Shown: positions 26,281 to 35,152 of the stretch, piece after piece
Numbering within the stretch: position 1 is the first letter of the stretch
Layout of the letters: every line of letters starts with the position of its first letter
Assembly (NCBI RefSeq): GCF_030811835.1
Contig: NZ_JAUSRO010000009.1
Span: forward strand, 203,039-267,038
Reading direction: 5' to 3'
Length of the DNA: 64,000 nucleotides
From: Variovorax ginsengisoli
Lineage (GTDB): Bacteria > Pseudomonadota > Gammaproteobacteria > Burkholderiales > Burkholderiaceae_C
Notes under the pieces: generated by a model
Database searches by the model: none
Told to the model about the DNA's origin: nothing
The model's input: the letters and a program-made list of their open reading frames with translations, nothing else
Made by a program: the position numbers and the translations under genes

Positions 26281-28401
26281 ATGACTGACATCGTCTCCCT
26301 TGACCGACATGGCGACATCGCTGTGCTGACCATTTCGAACCCACCCGTCAACGCCCTGTCGCCGGCGGTGGTGGCCGGGTTGACGGCGGCCGTCGCGGCC
26401 TTTGAAGCCGATCGCACCTACGCCGCGCTGCTGGTGCACAGCAGCGGACGCACCTTCGTCGCGGGCGGCGACATCACATCCTTCGACGCCCCCGATTTCT
26501 CCGCGGCGCCCTACAACGACACGCTGGCACGGATCGAGGCGCTCGACCGGCCGGTGGCGGCTGCGCTGCACGGCACCGTGCTGGGCGGCGGCCTCGAACT
26601 CGCCCTGGCCTGCCATTGGCGCGTGGCGCTTCCGTCGACCCAGCTGGGCCTTCCCGAAGTCAAGCTCGGCATCCTGCCGGGTTCGCTCGGCACGCAACGC
26701 CTGCCGCGCCTGGCGGGCGCAAAGCTGGCGCTCGACATGATTGCCAGCGGCCGAAGCATCGGGGCCGAAGCGGCACGCCAGGCCGGCATCGTCGACGAAG
26801 TGCGAGAGGGCACGCCGCTGGAGGTGGGGCTGGCCTTTGTCCAAGACCTGCTGGCACGCCGCGTCGGCCCCCGCGGCACCAGTGAACGCGCCGTGCCCGA
26901 CGAGGGCCTGCCGGCCGATTTCTTCGACCAGGCGCTCGCCGAGGCAGCGGCGCGCAAGCCGTTCTACCCGTCGGCCCGGAACATCGTGCTGGCCGTGCAG
27001 GCGGCGGCCACGCTGCCCTTCGCCGAAGGCGAGGCGGTCGAGGCGCGCCTGTTCGAGGCGTTGCGCGTGTCGCCCGAATCGCAGGCGATGCGCCACCTGT
27101 TCTTCGCCGAGCGGCAGGCCGCAAAGATCCCGGGCCTGGGCCGCGAGCTCGCGCTGCGCCCGGTGCACAGCGTCGGCATCCTGGGGGCGGGCACCATGGG
27201 CGGCGGCATTGCGATGAACTTCGTCAACGCTGGCATTCCGACGGTGCTGGTCGAGGTCACGCAGGCTGCGCTCGACCGTGGCCTGGGTCTGATCCGAACC
27301 CACTACGAGGCCAGCGCCGCGAAAGGGCGCCTCACCGCACAGCAGGTCGCGCAGCGCATGGCCCTGCTGCGCGGCACGCTCGACGATGCTGCCTTCGCCG
27401 ATTGCGACCTGGTGATCGAAGCCGTGTTCGAGAACATGGACCTGAAGAAGCAGGTCTGTGCGCGGCTGGGCCAAGTATGCCAGCCCGGCGCGATCATCGC
27501 CACCAACACCTCGACGCTCGACGTCGACGTGCTCGCCGCTGCGACCGGCCGGCCGGCCGACGTGGTCGGCATGCACTTCTTCAGCCCCGCCAACGTGATG
27601 CGGCTGCTTGAGGTGGTGCGCGGTGCACGCACAGCGCCCGACGTGCTCGCCACCGTCATGCAGCTGGCCCGTCGCATTGGCAAGGTGGCGGTGGTGTCGG
27701 GCGTGTGCTACGGCTTCATCGGCAACCGCATGGCCGAGGTGTACATGCGCGAGGCCGAGTTCCTGATGATGGAAGGTGCCAGCCCGTCGCAGATCGATGG
27801 CGCGGTCGAAGCGCTCGGCATGGCGATGGGGCCGTGCCGCATGCTCGACATGGCCGGGATCGACGTGGGCGCCAATACCGTCATCGAATACGGCAAGGCG
27901 GGCGGCCTGCCGCCGGACGACAGCTACCGCGCCGTGGTGCGCCGGATGTTCGAGATCGGCCGCTTCGGCCAGAAGACCGGCGCCGGCTACTACCGCTATG
28001 ACGGCCGCAAACCGGTGGACGACCCGGAGACGTCGCGCATTGCCGCCGAACTGGCCGCTTCCCACGGCATCGCGCGGCGCAGCGACATCGGCGCACAGGA
28101 GATCGTCGAGCGGCTGCTCTATTCGCTGATCAACGAAGGCGCGAGGATCCTGGAGGAGGGCATTGCCTACCGGCCCGGCGACATCGACATCGTCTGGACG
28201 GCTGGCTACGGATTTCCCGACCACAAGGGCGGCCCGCTGTGGATGGCCGATGCGATCGGTCTTGCGACGATCGTCGAGCGCCTGCAGCACTACGCCAGCA
28301 CGCGCGGCGACGCCTTCGGCTATTGGCGTGTGTCCCCCCTTCTGGCGTCCCTTGCAGGCAAGGGCCAACGCATCTCTGACTTCGCAGGAACACTCGCATG
28401 A
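26281..28401 (+). CDS. Bifunctional enoyl-CoA hydratase/3-hydroxyacyl-CoA dehydrogenase (FadB/FadJ type)
   Basis: A 706-aa multifunctional beta-oxidation protein. The start is taken at 26281 (MTDIVSLDRHGD). The N-terminal crotonase domain (residues ~1-185) has SSGRTFVAGGDI and GTVLGGGLELALACHWRVA. The NAD-binding 3-hydroxyacyl-CoA dehydrogenase domain begins near 295 with VGILGAGTMGGGIAMNFVNA and includes GMHFFSPANVM. A second dehydrogenase C-domain follows. This compact domain order resembles peroxisomal-type and betaproteobacterial fusion proteins. Its stop overlaps the thiolase start (ATGA), so the two are coupled. Confidence 0.93.
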   Translation: MTDIVSLDRHGDIAVLTISNPPVNALSPAVVAGLTAAVAAFEADRTYAALLVHSSGRTFVAGGDITSFDAPDFSAAPYNDTLARIEALDRPVAAALHGTVLGGGLELALACHWRVALPSTQLGLPEVKLGILPGSLGTQRLPRLAGAKLALDMIASGRSIGAEAARQAGIVDEVREGTPLEVGLAFVQDLLARRVGPRGTSERAVPDEGLPADFFDQALAEAAARKPFYPSARNIVLAVQAAATLPFAEGEAVEARLFEALRVSPESQAMRHLFFAERQAAKIPGLGRELALRPVHSVGILGAGTMGGGIAMNFVNAGIPTVLVEVTQAALDRGLGLIRTHYEASAAKGRLTAQQVAQRMALLRGTLDDAAFADCDLVIEAVFENMDLKKQVCARLGQVCQPGAIIATNTSTLDVDVLAAATGRPADVVGMHFFSPANVMRLLEVVRGARTAPDVLATVMQLARRIGKVAVVSGVCYGFIGNRMAEVYMREAEFLMMEGASPSQIDGAVEALGMAMGPCRMLDMAGIDVGANTVIEYGKAGGLPPDDSYRAVVRRMFEIGRFGQKTGAGYYRYDGRKPVDDPETSRIAAELAASHGIARRSDIGAQEIVERLLYSLINEGARILEEGIAYRPGDIDIVWTAGYGFPDHKGGPLWMADAIGLATIVERLQHYASTRGDAFGYWRVSPLLASLAGKGQRISDFAGTLA

Positions 28402-29582
28402 AAGAAGCCGTCATCGTCTCCACCGCGCGCACCGGCATCGGCCGCGCCTACAAGGGGGCGCTCAACCACACCAAATCGCCGTCAATGCTCGCGCATGCCA
28501 TCACGCATGCGGTGCAGCGCGCCGGCGTGGAAGGGGCAGAGATCGAGGACGCCGTCATCGGCTGCGTGCTGGCCGGAGGCACGGCCGGCATGAACCTCGC
28601 GCGCAACGCGGTGCTTGCGGCCGGGCTGCCTGCCACGGTGTCGGGCCAGACGATGGACCGTCAGTGCGCCTCGGGCCTGATGGCGATCGCCACCGCGGCC
28701 AAGCAGGTGATGGTCGACGGCATGGACATCGTGGTCGCTGGCGGCCACGACAACATCTCCGCCGTGCAAGAGGCCTACATGGGCTGGGTCGCGAAGGAGA
28801 AGGACCCGCGTGTGATCGCGCGGGTCCCCCATGCCTACATGCCGATGCTGCAGACGGCGGAGTTCGTCGCAAAGAAGTACGGCATCTCGCGCGAGGCGCA
28901 GGACCGCTACGCGCTGATGTCGCAGCAGCGCACGGCGGCCGCGCAGGCGGCAGGTCGCTTCGATGCGGAGATCGTGCCTTTCTCCACCAGGATGGCGGTG
29001 GTCGACAAGGCGACCCAGGACATCTCGTACCGCGAGGTGACGCTCGACCGCGACGAAGGCAACCGGCCCGAGACCACGCTCGAAGGCTTGATGTCGCTCA
29101 GGCCGGTGATCGAGGGCGGCGTGGTCACTGCCGGCAATGCCAGCCAGCTGTCCGATGGGGCCTCGGCCTGCGTGCTGATGGAGCGTGGCCTCGCCGAGCG
29201 CCGTGGCCTGGCGCCGCTGGGCATCTACCGCGGTATGTCGGTGGCCGGCTGTGCGCCCGAGGAGATGGGCATCGGGCCCATCTACGCGATCCCGAAGCTG
29301 CTCAAGCAGCATGGCCTGACGGTGGACGACATCGGCCTCTGGGAGCTCAACGAGGCTTTCGCCTGCCAGGTGCTGTACTGCCGTGACCACCTGGGCATCG
29401 ACCCTGACAGATTCAACGTGGACGGCGGCGGCATCTCCATCGGCCATCCGTACGGCATGACGGGCGCGCGCGTGGTGGGCCATGCACTCATCGAAGGCAA
29501 GCGCCGTGGCGTGAAGTACGTGGTGGCGACGATGTGCGTCGGTGGCGGCATGGGCGCCGCGGCGCTGTTCGAAGTCGCCTGA
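28398..29582 (+). CDS. Acetyl-CoA C-acyltransferase (thiolase)
   Basis: A 394-aa thiolase. The nucleophilic cysteine is in TMDRQCASGLMAIATA (~86-101), the conserved LWELNEAFACQVL segment is near 314, and the closing motifs are GGGISIGHPYGMTGAR and MCVGGGMGAAALFE with the second catalytic cysteine. It cleaves 3-ketoacyl-CoA at the end of the beta-oxidation turn started by the upstream gene. Translation is coupled to that gene by a 4-base overlap. Confidence 0.95.
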   Translation: MKEAVIVSTARTGIGRAYKGALNHTKSPSMLAHAITHAVQRAGVEGAEIEDAVIGCVLAGGTAGMNLARNAVLAAGLPATVSGQTMDRQCASGLMAIATAAKQVMVDGMDIVVAGGHDNISAVQEAYMGWVAKEKDPRVIARVPHAYMPMLQTAEFVAKKYGISREAQDRYALMSQQRTAAAQAAGRFDAEIVPFSTRMAVVDKATQDISYREVTLDRDEGNRPETTLEGLMSLRPVIEGGVVTAGNASQLSDGASACVLMERGLAERRGLAPLGIYRGMSVAGCAPEEMGIGPIYAIPKLLKQHGLTVDDIGLWELNEAFACQVLYCRDHLGIDPDRFNVDGGGISIGHPYGMTGARVVGHALIEGKRRGVKYVVATMCVGGGMGAAALFEVA

Positions 29583-29617
29583 CCCGCGACACCCAGAAAA
29601 GAGCAGGAGACAAAGCC

Positions 29618-31183
29618 ATGGAAGACCTCACCCTCATCGACAGCCTGAAGCGCCAGCTGATCGACCGTCCCGACGAACTCGCCTACCGCCATGGCGAGCA
29701 GCGCCTGAGCTACCGCGATGTCGAGGCCCACACCAGCCGACTGGCCAACGCGCTGGCACACGCGGGCGTCACGCGCGACACCCGTGTCGCGGTGCTGACC
29801 AAGCATCACATCGAATGCATCCTGGTGACGCTGGCTGCATGCAAGCTCGGTGCGGTGTGCATGCCCGTCAACTGGCGGCTGACGGCCAGCGAAGTCGCGT
29901 ACATCGTGAACAACGGCGAGGCGCCGTTTCTCATGGCCGACGCCGAGTTCATGCCCACGGTCGAGAAGGCTGGCCTGCCAGGCGTGAAGACACTTGTGTG
30001 CACCGGCGCGACCCATGGCAGCGTGCCGTCGCTGGCGCAGTGGTACGCCGACTTCCCCGACACCTTCACCCCGGTGGCGGCCGACACGCACGATGCGGCG
30101 CTGCAACTGTATTCATCAGGCACCACCGGCCTGCCCAAGGGCATCGTGCTGTCGCATGCGGGGCTGCTTTCGACCTCGCGCGTGGTGGCCAAGGAATGGA
30201 AGTTCGACCATCGCCACGTGCTCGGCAACCCGCTGCCGGTGTTCCATGTCGCCGGCATGACGATGCTGCTGCTGACGCTGTGCACGGGTGGCCAGACGTC
30301 GGCCTATGCCGACTTCGATCCGAAGGCCTACCTGAAGGCTTTCGCGCAGCACGGCATCACCCACACCTTCGTGGTGCCGGCGATGATCCTGTTCATGCTG
30401 CAGGTGCCTGACGCCAAGGCGCACGACTTCGGCATGCTGCAGCTGATGGCGTACGGTGGTTCGCCGGTGAGCGAGACGGTGCTGCAGCAGGCGTTCGACG
30501 TCTTTGGCTGCGACTTCCTGCAGGTGTACGGGTTGACCGAAGTCTCGGGCCCTGCGACCTTTCTGTTCCCCGAGGACCACCGGTCCGGTGACGCGTCGCT
30601 GCTGCGGTCGGCCGGACGGCCGATCGGCGGCGGGCGCCTGCGCATCGTCGACCCGATCAGCCTGCAGGACCTGCCCGACGGCGAGGTCGGCGAGATCTGG
30701 ATCGAGTCCGACCGCAACCTGAAGGAATACTGGCGCAATCCGCAGGCCACCGCTGCGGCCTATCCGGAAGGGCGCAATACCAACGGCGGCTGGTTCCGTT
30801 CGGGCGACGGGGGCTATCTGAAGGACGGCTACCTCTTCATCAACGACCGCATCAAGGACATGATCGTCTCGGGTGGCGAGAACATCTATCCGGCCGAGGT
30901 CGAGAACGTGCTCATGCGCCACCCGGCCGTGCTGGACGGCGCAGTCATCGGCGTGCCCGATGCGACCTGGGGCGAGGCGGTCAAGGCCTGCGTGGTGCTT
31001 CGCCCCGGCGCCACCGCGAGCGAGCGCGACATCATCGAGTTCATGCGCGAGAACCTCGCGCACTACAAGTGCCCCAAGAGCCTCGACATCATCGAGGCGC
31101 TGCCGCGCAACCCGAGCGGCAAGGTACTCAAGCGCGTGCTGCGCGAGCCGTACTGGAAGGGCCAGGCGCGAGCCGTCGGCTAG
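29618..31183 (+). CDS. AMP-forming acyl-CoA ligase
   Basis: A 521-aa ANL-family ligase. The start at 29618 (MEDLTLIDSLKRQL) has a clear AGGAGA ribosome site 7 bases upstream. Motifs are LYSSGTTGLPKGIVLSH near residue 166, LQVYGLTEVSGPATF near 302, and C-terminal DMIVSGGENIYPAEVE and LPRNPSGKVLKRVL with the catalytic lysine. It lies between the thiolase and an ABC importer in one operon, so it probably activates the acid that the importer brings in. This is the second of three AMP-forming ligases in the window. Confidence 0.93.
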   Translation: MEDLTLIDSLKRQLIDRPDELAYRHGEQRLSYRDVEAHTSRLANALAHAGVTRDTRVAVLTKHHIECILVTLAACKLGAVCMPVNWRLTASEVAYIVNNGEAPFLMADAEFMPTVEKAGLPGVKTLVCTGATHGSVPSLAQWYADFPDTFTPVAADTHDAALQLYSSGTTGLPKGIVLSHAGLLSTSRVVAKEWKFDHRHVLGNPLPVFHVAGMTMLLLTLCTGGQTSAYADFDPKAYLKAFAQHGITHTFVVPAMILFMLQVPDAKAHDFGMLQLMAYGGSPVSETVLQQAFDVFGCDFLQVYGLTEVSGPATFLFPEDHRSGDASLLRSAGRPIGGGRLRIVDPISLQDLPDGEVGEIWIESDRNLKEYWRNPQATAAAYPEGRNTNGGWFRSGDGGYLKDGYLFINDRIKDMIVSGGENIYPAEVENVLMRHPAVLDGAVIGVPDATWGEAVKACVVLRPGATASERDIIEFMRENLAHYKCPKSLDIIEALPRNPSGKVLKRVLREPYWKGQARAVG

Positions 31184-31228
31184 GTCGTTGGTTGCGGACA
31201 GACATCTGAACAACAAGGAGACACAGGC

Positions 31229-32422
31229 ATGCTGAAGAAACTCATCGTCGCGGCCATGGCTGCGGCCACGTGCTGGATCGCGCCGCAGGCGCTGGCGCAG
31301 GACAAGCCGATCAAGATCGCGCTCATCGCAAGCAAGACCGGGCCCTCGGAGGCCTATGCGCGCGACACCGAGCGTGGCCTGCGCCTGGGCCTGGATTACC
31401 TCACGCAGGGCACGATGACGCTGCTCGGCCGCAAGATCGAGGTGATCGTCAAGGACGACCAGATGAAGCCGGAGCTCTCCAAGGCGATGCTCACGGAGGC
31501 ATTGGCTGACGACAAGGCCGACATCGCCGTGGGCACCTCGTGGTCCGGCGGTGCGCTGTCGATGGCGCCGGTGGCCGAAGAGTACGGCAAGATCCTGATG
31601 CTCGAGCCGGCCATCGCCGATTCGCTGACCGGGTCGGCCTGGAACAAGTACCTGTTTCGCGCCAGCCGCAATTCGTTCCAGGACGCGCTCGCCAGCGCGG
31701 CCGGCCTGAAGGACGGCGACAACATCGCCTTCCTCGCGCCCGACTACGTCTATGGGAAAGACGGCGTTCGAGCCTTCAAGGAGGCCTTGATCGCGACCCA
31801 GAGCAAGGCCAAGGTCATCCACGAGGAATTCGTTCCGCTGTCGACCTCGGACTTCACGGCGCCGATGCAGCGCATCTTCGACCGCATGAAAGACCTGCAG
31901 GGCAAGAAGTACCTGATGGTGATCTGGGGCGCGCCCAACCCGATCCGCAAGATCTCGGAGCTGAACCCGGGCCGCTACGGCATCGAGTTCCTGTCGATCG
32001 GCGGGGCCAACCTGGAGAACGCCAAGCCCTGGAAGGGCCTGGACATCACGGGCGGCATCTTCTACTACTACGGCTTCCCGAAGAACGCGATGAACGACTG
32101 GCTGGTCGCAGAGCACCAGAAGCGCTACCAGGTGCCGCCGGACCTGTTCACCGCGGGCGGCTTCGTCACGGCGGCGGCCATCGTGGCCGGCATCAGGAAG
32201 GCCAACTCGGTCGACACGCCCAAGCTCATCGCAGCGATGGAAGGCATGGAGTTCGACACTCCCAAGGGCAAGATGACCTTTCGCAAGGAAGACCACCAGG
32301 CCCTGCAGACGCAGTACCAGTTCCGCATGAAGAAGAACCCCGCGAGCGAGTGGGACCTGTTCGATCTGGTGCGCGAGATCCCGGCGTCGGAGATGCCGCT
32401 GCCTATTACGGTCAAACGCTGA
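31229..32422 (+). CDS. Periplasmic substrate-binding protein, branched-chain amino acid type ABC importer
   Basis: A 397-aa receptor with a Sec signal peptide (MLKKLIVAAMAAATCWIAPQ, cleavage after ALA near 25). The mature protein is a type I periplasmic-binding (Peripla_BP_6) domain opening with KPIKIALIASKTGPSE. AAGG-type ribosome sites precede the ATG. Despite the LIV family name, receptors encoded with acyl-CoA ligases and beta-oxidation genes commonly bind aromatic or aliphatic carboxylates, so a carboxylic acid ligand is inferred. The ATPase and permease genes follow. Confidence 0.9.
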   Translation: MLKKLIVAAMAAATCWIAPQALAQDKPIKIALIASKTGPSEAYARDTERGLRLGLDYLTQGTMTLLGRKIEVIVKDDQMKPELSKAMLTEALADDKADIAVGTSWSGGALSMAPVAEEYGKILMLEPAIADSLTGSAWNKYLFRASRNSFQDALASAAGLKDGDNIAFLAPDYVYGKDGVRAFKEALIATQSKAKVIHEEFVPLSTSDFTAPMQRIFDRMKDLQGKKYLMVIWGAPNPIRKISELNPGRYGIEFLSIGGANLENAKPWKGLDITGGIFYYYGFPKNAMNDWLVAEHQKRYQVPPDLFTAGGFVTAAAIVAGIRKANSVDTPKLIAAMEGMEFDTPKGKMTFRKEDHQALQTQYQFRMKKNPASEWDLFDLVREIPASEMPLPITVKR

Positions 32423-32431
32423 GATGTGGCG

Positions 32432-32530
32432 CACCCCCAGTCTTCGCGCACTTCGTGTCGCTGCGCCAACCCCCTTGCAGCGAGCGATACCTGCGGCCCG
32501 GCGAAGCCGGTTCCGCGGTATCCCTGGGCG
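32432..32530 (+). repeat. Dispersed ~95-bp intergenic repeat, copy 3
   Basis: This stretch is homologous to copy 2 at 21014 and to copy 1 at 4626 (inverted). It fills the 119-base gap between the receptor gene and the GTG start of the livG-like gene. Shared exact blocks with copy 2 include CTTCGCGCACTTCGTGTCGC and the GCGGCCCGGCGAAGCCGG stretch followed by TTCCGCGG. The element may lower downstream ATPase expression relative to the receptor (inference). Confidence 0.85.
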
Positions 32531-32541
32531 GGGGCATTGAC

Positions 32542-33336
32542 GTGACGACTTCTGCACCCGCGCTTGCCAGCCGCGGGCTCGGCATCCGTTTCGGCGGCCA
32601 TGCCGCGGTGGACGACGTGACGACCGAGTTCGCGGCCGGCACGCTGACGGCCATCGTCGGGCCCAATGGCGCCGGCAAGACGACCTACTTCAACCTCTTG
32701 TCGGGGCAGCTGCGTGCGAGTGCAGGCACGGTGCGCCTGAACGGCGAAGACATCACGCGGCTGAACGCGGCGCAGCGCACCGCGCGCGGCATCGGCCGTG
32801 CGTTTCAGCTGACCAACCTCTTTCCGCGGCTGAGCGTGCTGGAGAACGTGCGCCTGGCGGTGCAGAGCCGGCACCGCGCGGGCTTCAACATGCTGGCGAT
32901 GTGGCGCCAGCGCGCCGACCTGATCGCGCAGGCCGAAGCGTGCCTCGAGGAGGTCGGGCTGGCGGCGCGGCGCGACGACCTGGCGGCCAAGCTGCCGCAC
33001 GGCGACAAACGCAAGCTCGAAGTCGCGATCCTGATGGCGCTGGAGCCGCAGATCGTGATGTTCGACGAGCCCACGGCGGGCATGAGCGTCGACGAGGTGC
33101 CAGTGATCCTCGAACTCATCCGCCGCCTGAAGGCGCGCGGCGACAAGACCATCCTGCTGGTGGAACACAAGATGGACGTGATCCATTCGCTGGCCGACCG
33201 CATCGTCGTGCTGCACAACGGGCGTCTGGTGGCCGATGGCCTGCCGGTCGAGGTGATGGCTTCGGCCATCGTGCAGGAGGCCTACCTGGGCGTGCGCCGC
33301 ACGCCGGCACAACGGCGGGAGGCGGCCCATGCCTGA
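32542..33336 (+). CDS. livG: LivG-like ABC transporter ATPase
   Basis: A 264-aa ATPase. The start is a GTG at 32542 (VTTSAPALASRGLGIRF), since no ATG lies near and the longer frame covers the previous gene. Walker A is VGPNGAGKTT near residue 37. The signature loop reads KLPHGDKRKLEVAI rather than the canonical LSGGQ, and Walker B is QIVMFDEPTAGMS. The C-terminus has the LivG-type extension with VVLHNGRLVADG. It energises the importer together with the LivF-like gene that overlaps its 3' end by 8 bases. Confidence 0.92.
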   Translation: MTTSAPALASRGLGIRFGGHAAVDDVTTEFAAGTLTAIVGPNGAGKTTYFNLLSGQLRASAGTVRLNGEDITRLNAAQRTARGIGRAFQLTNLFPRLSVLENVRLAVQSRHRAGFNMLAMWRQRADLIAQAEACLEEVGLAARRDDLAAKLPHGDKRKLEVAILMALEPQIVMFDEPTAGMSVDEVPVILELIRRLKARGDKTILLVEHKMDVIHSLADRIVVLHNGRLVADGLPVEVMASAIVQEAYLGVRRTPAQRREAAHA

Positions 33337-34066
33337 GCACACGGACGCACCGCTGCTGCAGCTGAGCGGCATGCACACCCACATCGGCGAGTACCACATC
33401 CTTCAGGGCGTCGATCTGGTGGTGCCGCGCGCCGGCCTCACGGTGCTGCTGGGCCGCAACGGCGCGGGCAAGAGCACCACGCTGCGGACCATCATGGGCC
33501 TGTGGCATGCCAGCCGCGGCACGCTGCGTTTCGACGGCGCAGACATCACGGCGGAGAAGACGCCCGACATCTCGCGCCGCGGCATCGCCTTCGTGCCCGA
33601 AGACATGGGCATCTTCTCCGGACTGACGGTGCAGGAGAACCTGCGCCTGGCCGCCATCAGCGGCCGCTTCGACGAGGCGCGGCTCGACTGGATCTTCGGG
33701 CTGTTCCCCGCGCTCAAGCGCTTCTGGCTGCGGCCGGGCGGCACGCTGTCGGGTGGGCAAAAGCAGATGGTGGCCATCGCCCGCGCCATCATCGAGCCGC
33801 GCAAGCTGCTGCTCATCGACGAGCCGACCAAGGGCCTGGCGCCCGCCATCGTCGATAACCTGGCGCAGGCCTTCGAGGACCTGAAAGCCCGCGACACGAC
33901 CATCCTGCTGGTCGAGCAGAACTTCCACTTCGTCCGCGCGCTCGGCGACCATGTCGCGGTGATGGACGACGGCCGCATCGTGCACGCCGGCCGCATGGCC
34001 GACCTGTCGGCCGACGAGGCGCTGCAGGCGCGGCTGCTCGGCCTGCATGCCGGCGCCGTGCACTGA
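33329..34066 (+). CDS. livF: LivF-like ABC transporter ATPase
   Basis: A 245-aa ATPase with Walker A LLGRNGAGKSTTLRTIMG near residue 42, canonical signature LSGGQKQMVAIARAI near 141, and Walker B LLLIDEPTKGLAPAI. The start overlaps the livG-like gene by 8 bases. LivG and LivF form the heterodimeric engine of branched-chain-type importers. The two permease genes follow directly. Confidence 0.93.
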   Translation: MPEHTDAPLLQLSGMHTHIGEYHILQGVDLVVPRAGLTVLLGRNGAGKSTTLRTIMGLWHASRGTLRFDGADITAEKTPDISRRGIAFVPEDMGIFSGLTVQENLRLAAISGRFDEARLDWIFGLFPALKRFWLRPGGTLSGGQKQMVAIARAIIEPRKLLLIDEPTKGLAPAIVDNLAQAFEDLKARDTTILLVEQNFHFVRALGDHVAVMDDGRIVHAGRMADLSADEALQARLLGLHAGAVH

Positions 34067-34094
34067 GCACCCGCACCCTTTGATCGGAAAGCCC

Positions 34095-35138
34095 ATGGCC
34101 GCCATCTCCCCCACCGCCGAAGAGCCGTCGACGGCGCCCCCCGCACTGGAGGCCTTGCCGGGCCGCACGCGCGACATGGTGCCCGGCATCCTCATCCTGG
34201 CCTTCATCGCCATTGCACTGCCGATCGTCGGCAGCGTGCCGACCTGGGTCACGCTCACCGTCGCTGCGCTGGCGATGGGCATGATGTTGTTCATCATGGC
34301 CAGCGGCCTCACGCTCGTGTTCGGGTTGATGGACGTGATGAACCTCGGCCACGCAGCCTTCGTCGCCGTCGGCGCCTACACGGCCACGCTGCTGGTCGGC
34401 CCGCTCCAGCCGCTGCTGGCGTCCGGCTCGGTGTGGGCTGCACTCGCTGCGATCGTGGCGGTCATCGCCCTGTCGATGTGGGTGACTGCCGTGCTCGGCT
34501 GGGTGTACGAACGGCTCTTCGTCAAGCCGGTGTATGGCGATCACCTCAAGCAGATTCTCATCACCATCGGCGCGATGATCATCATCGAGCAACTGGTGCT
34601 GGTGCTGTTCGGCGCCAACCAGATGCTGCTGCCACTGCCCGAAGCCGTGCGTGGCTCGTTCGTCTTCGGCGACATCGCCGTCGAGCGCTACCGCCTCGTC
34701 GCAGTGGCGGTGGGCGTGCTGGTGTTCATCGGCCTGACGCTGATGCTCAACCGCACGCGCATCGGCCTGCTGATCCGCGCCGGCGTCGAGAACCGGTCGA
34801 TGGTCGAGGCGCTTGGGTACCGCGTGCGTGGCATCTTCGTCGGCGTGTTCGTGGCTGGTTCGGCGCTGGCCGGGCTGGGCGGCGTGATGTGGGCTTTCTA
34901 CCGCGAACAGTTCACCGTGGCGATCGGCGCCGAGGTGCTGGTGCAGATGCTCATCATCGTGATCATCGGCGGGCTCGGCTCGGTCACCGGCTGCTTCGTC
35001 GGCGCCATGCTGATCGCGCTGTGCACCAACTACGTGAGCTTCCTGCTGCCCGACCTCGCGCTGGTGTCGAACATCCTCGTGATGATGGTGGTGCTGCTCT
35101 GGCGCCCGCAGGGGCTCTACCCGATCGACAAGCACTAG
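34095..35138 (+). CDS. livH: LivH-like ABC transporter permease
   Basis: A 347-aa inner-membrane permease. The start is placed at the ATG at 34095 (MAAISPTAEEPST), with GGAAAG 6 bases upstream. The ~30-residue polar N-terminus is followed by about eight hydrophobic helices. FGLMDVMNLGHAAFVAVGAY is the characteristic LivH segment, and IIGGLGSVTGCFVGAML is the conserved cytoplasmic coupling loop region. It forms the membrane channel with the LivM-like protein. Confidence 0.92.
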   Translation: MAAISPTAEEPSTAPPALEALPGRTRDMVPGILILAFIAIALPIVGSVPTWVTLTVAALAMGMMLFIMASGLTLVFGLMDVMNLGHAAFVAVGAYTATLLVGPLQPLLASGSVWAALAAIVAVIALSMWVTAVLGWVYERLFVKPVYGDHLKQILITIGAMIIIEQLVLVLFGANQMLLPLPEAVRGSFVFGDIAVERYRLVAVAVGVLVFIGLTLMLNRTRIGLLIRAGVENRSMVEALGYRVRGIFVGVFVAGSALAGLGGVMWAFYREQFTVAIGAEVLVQMLIIVIIGGLGSVTGCFVGAMLIALCTNYVSFLLPDLALVSNILVMMVVLLWRPQGLYPIDKH

Positions 35139-35152
35139 GGCCCGTCCACGCC

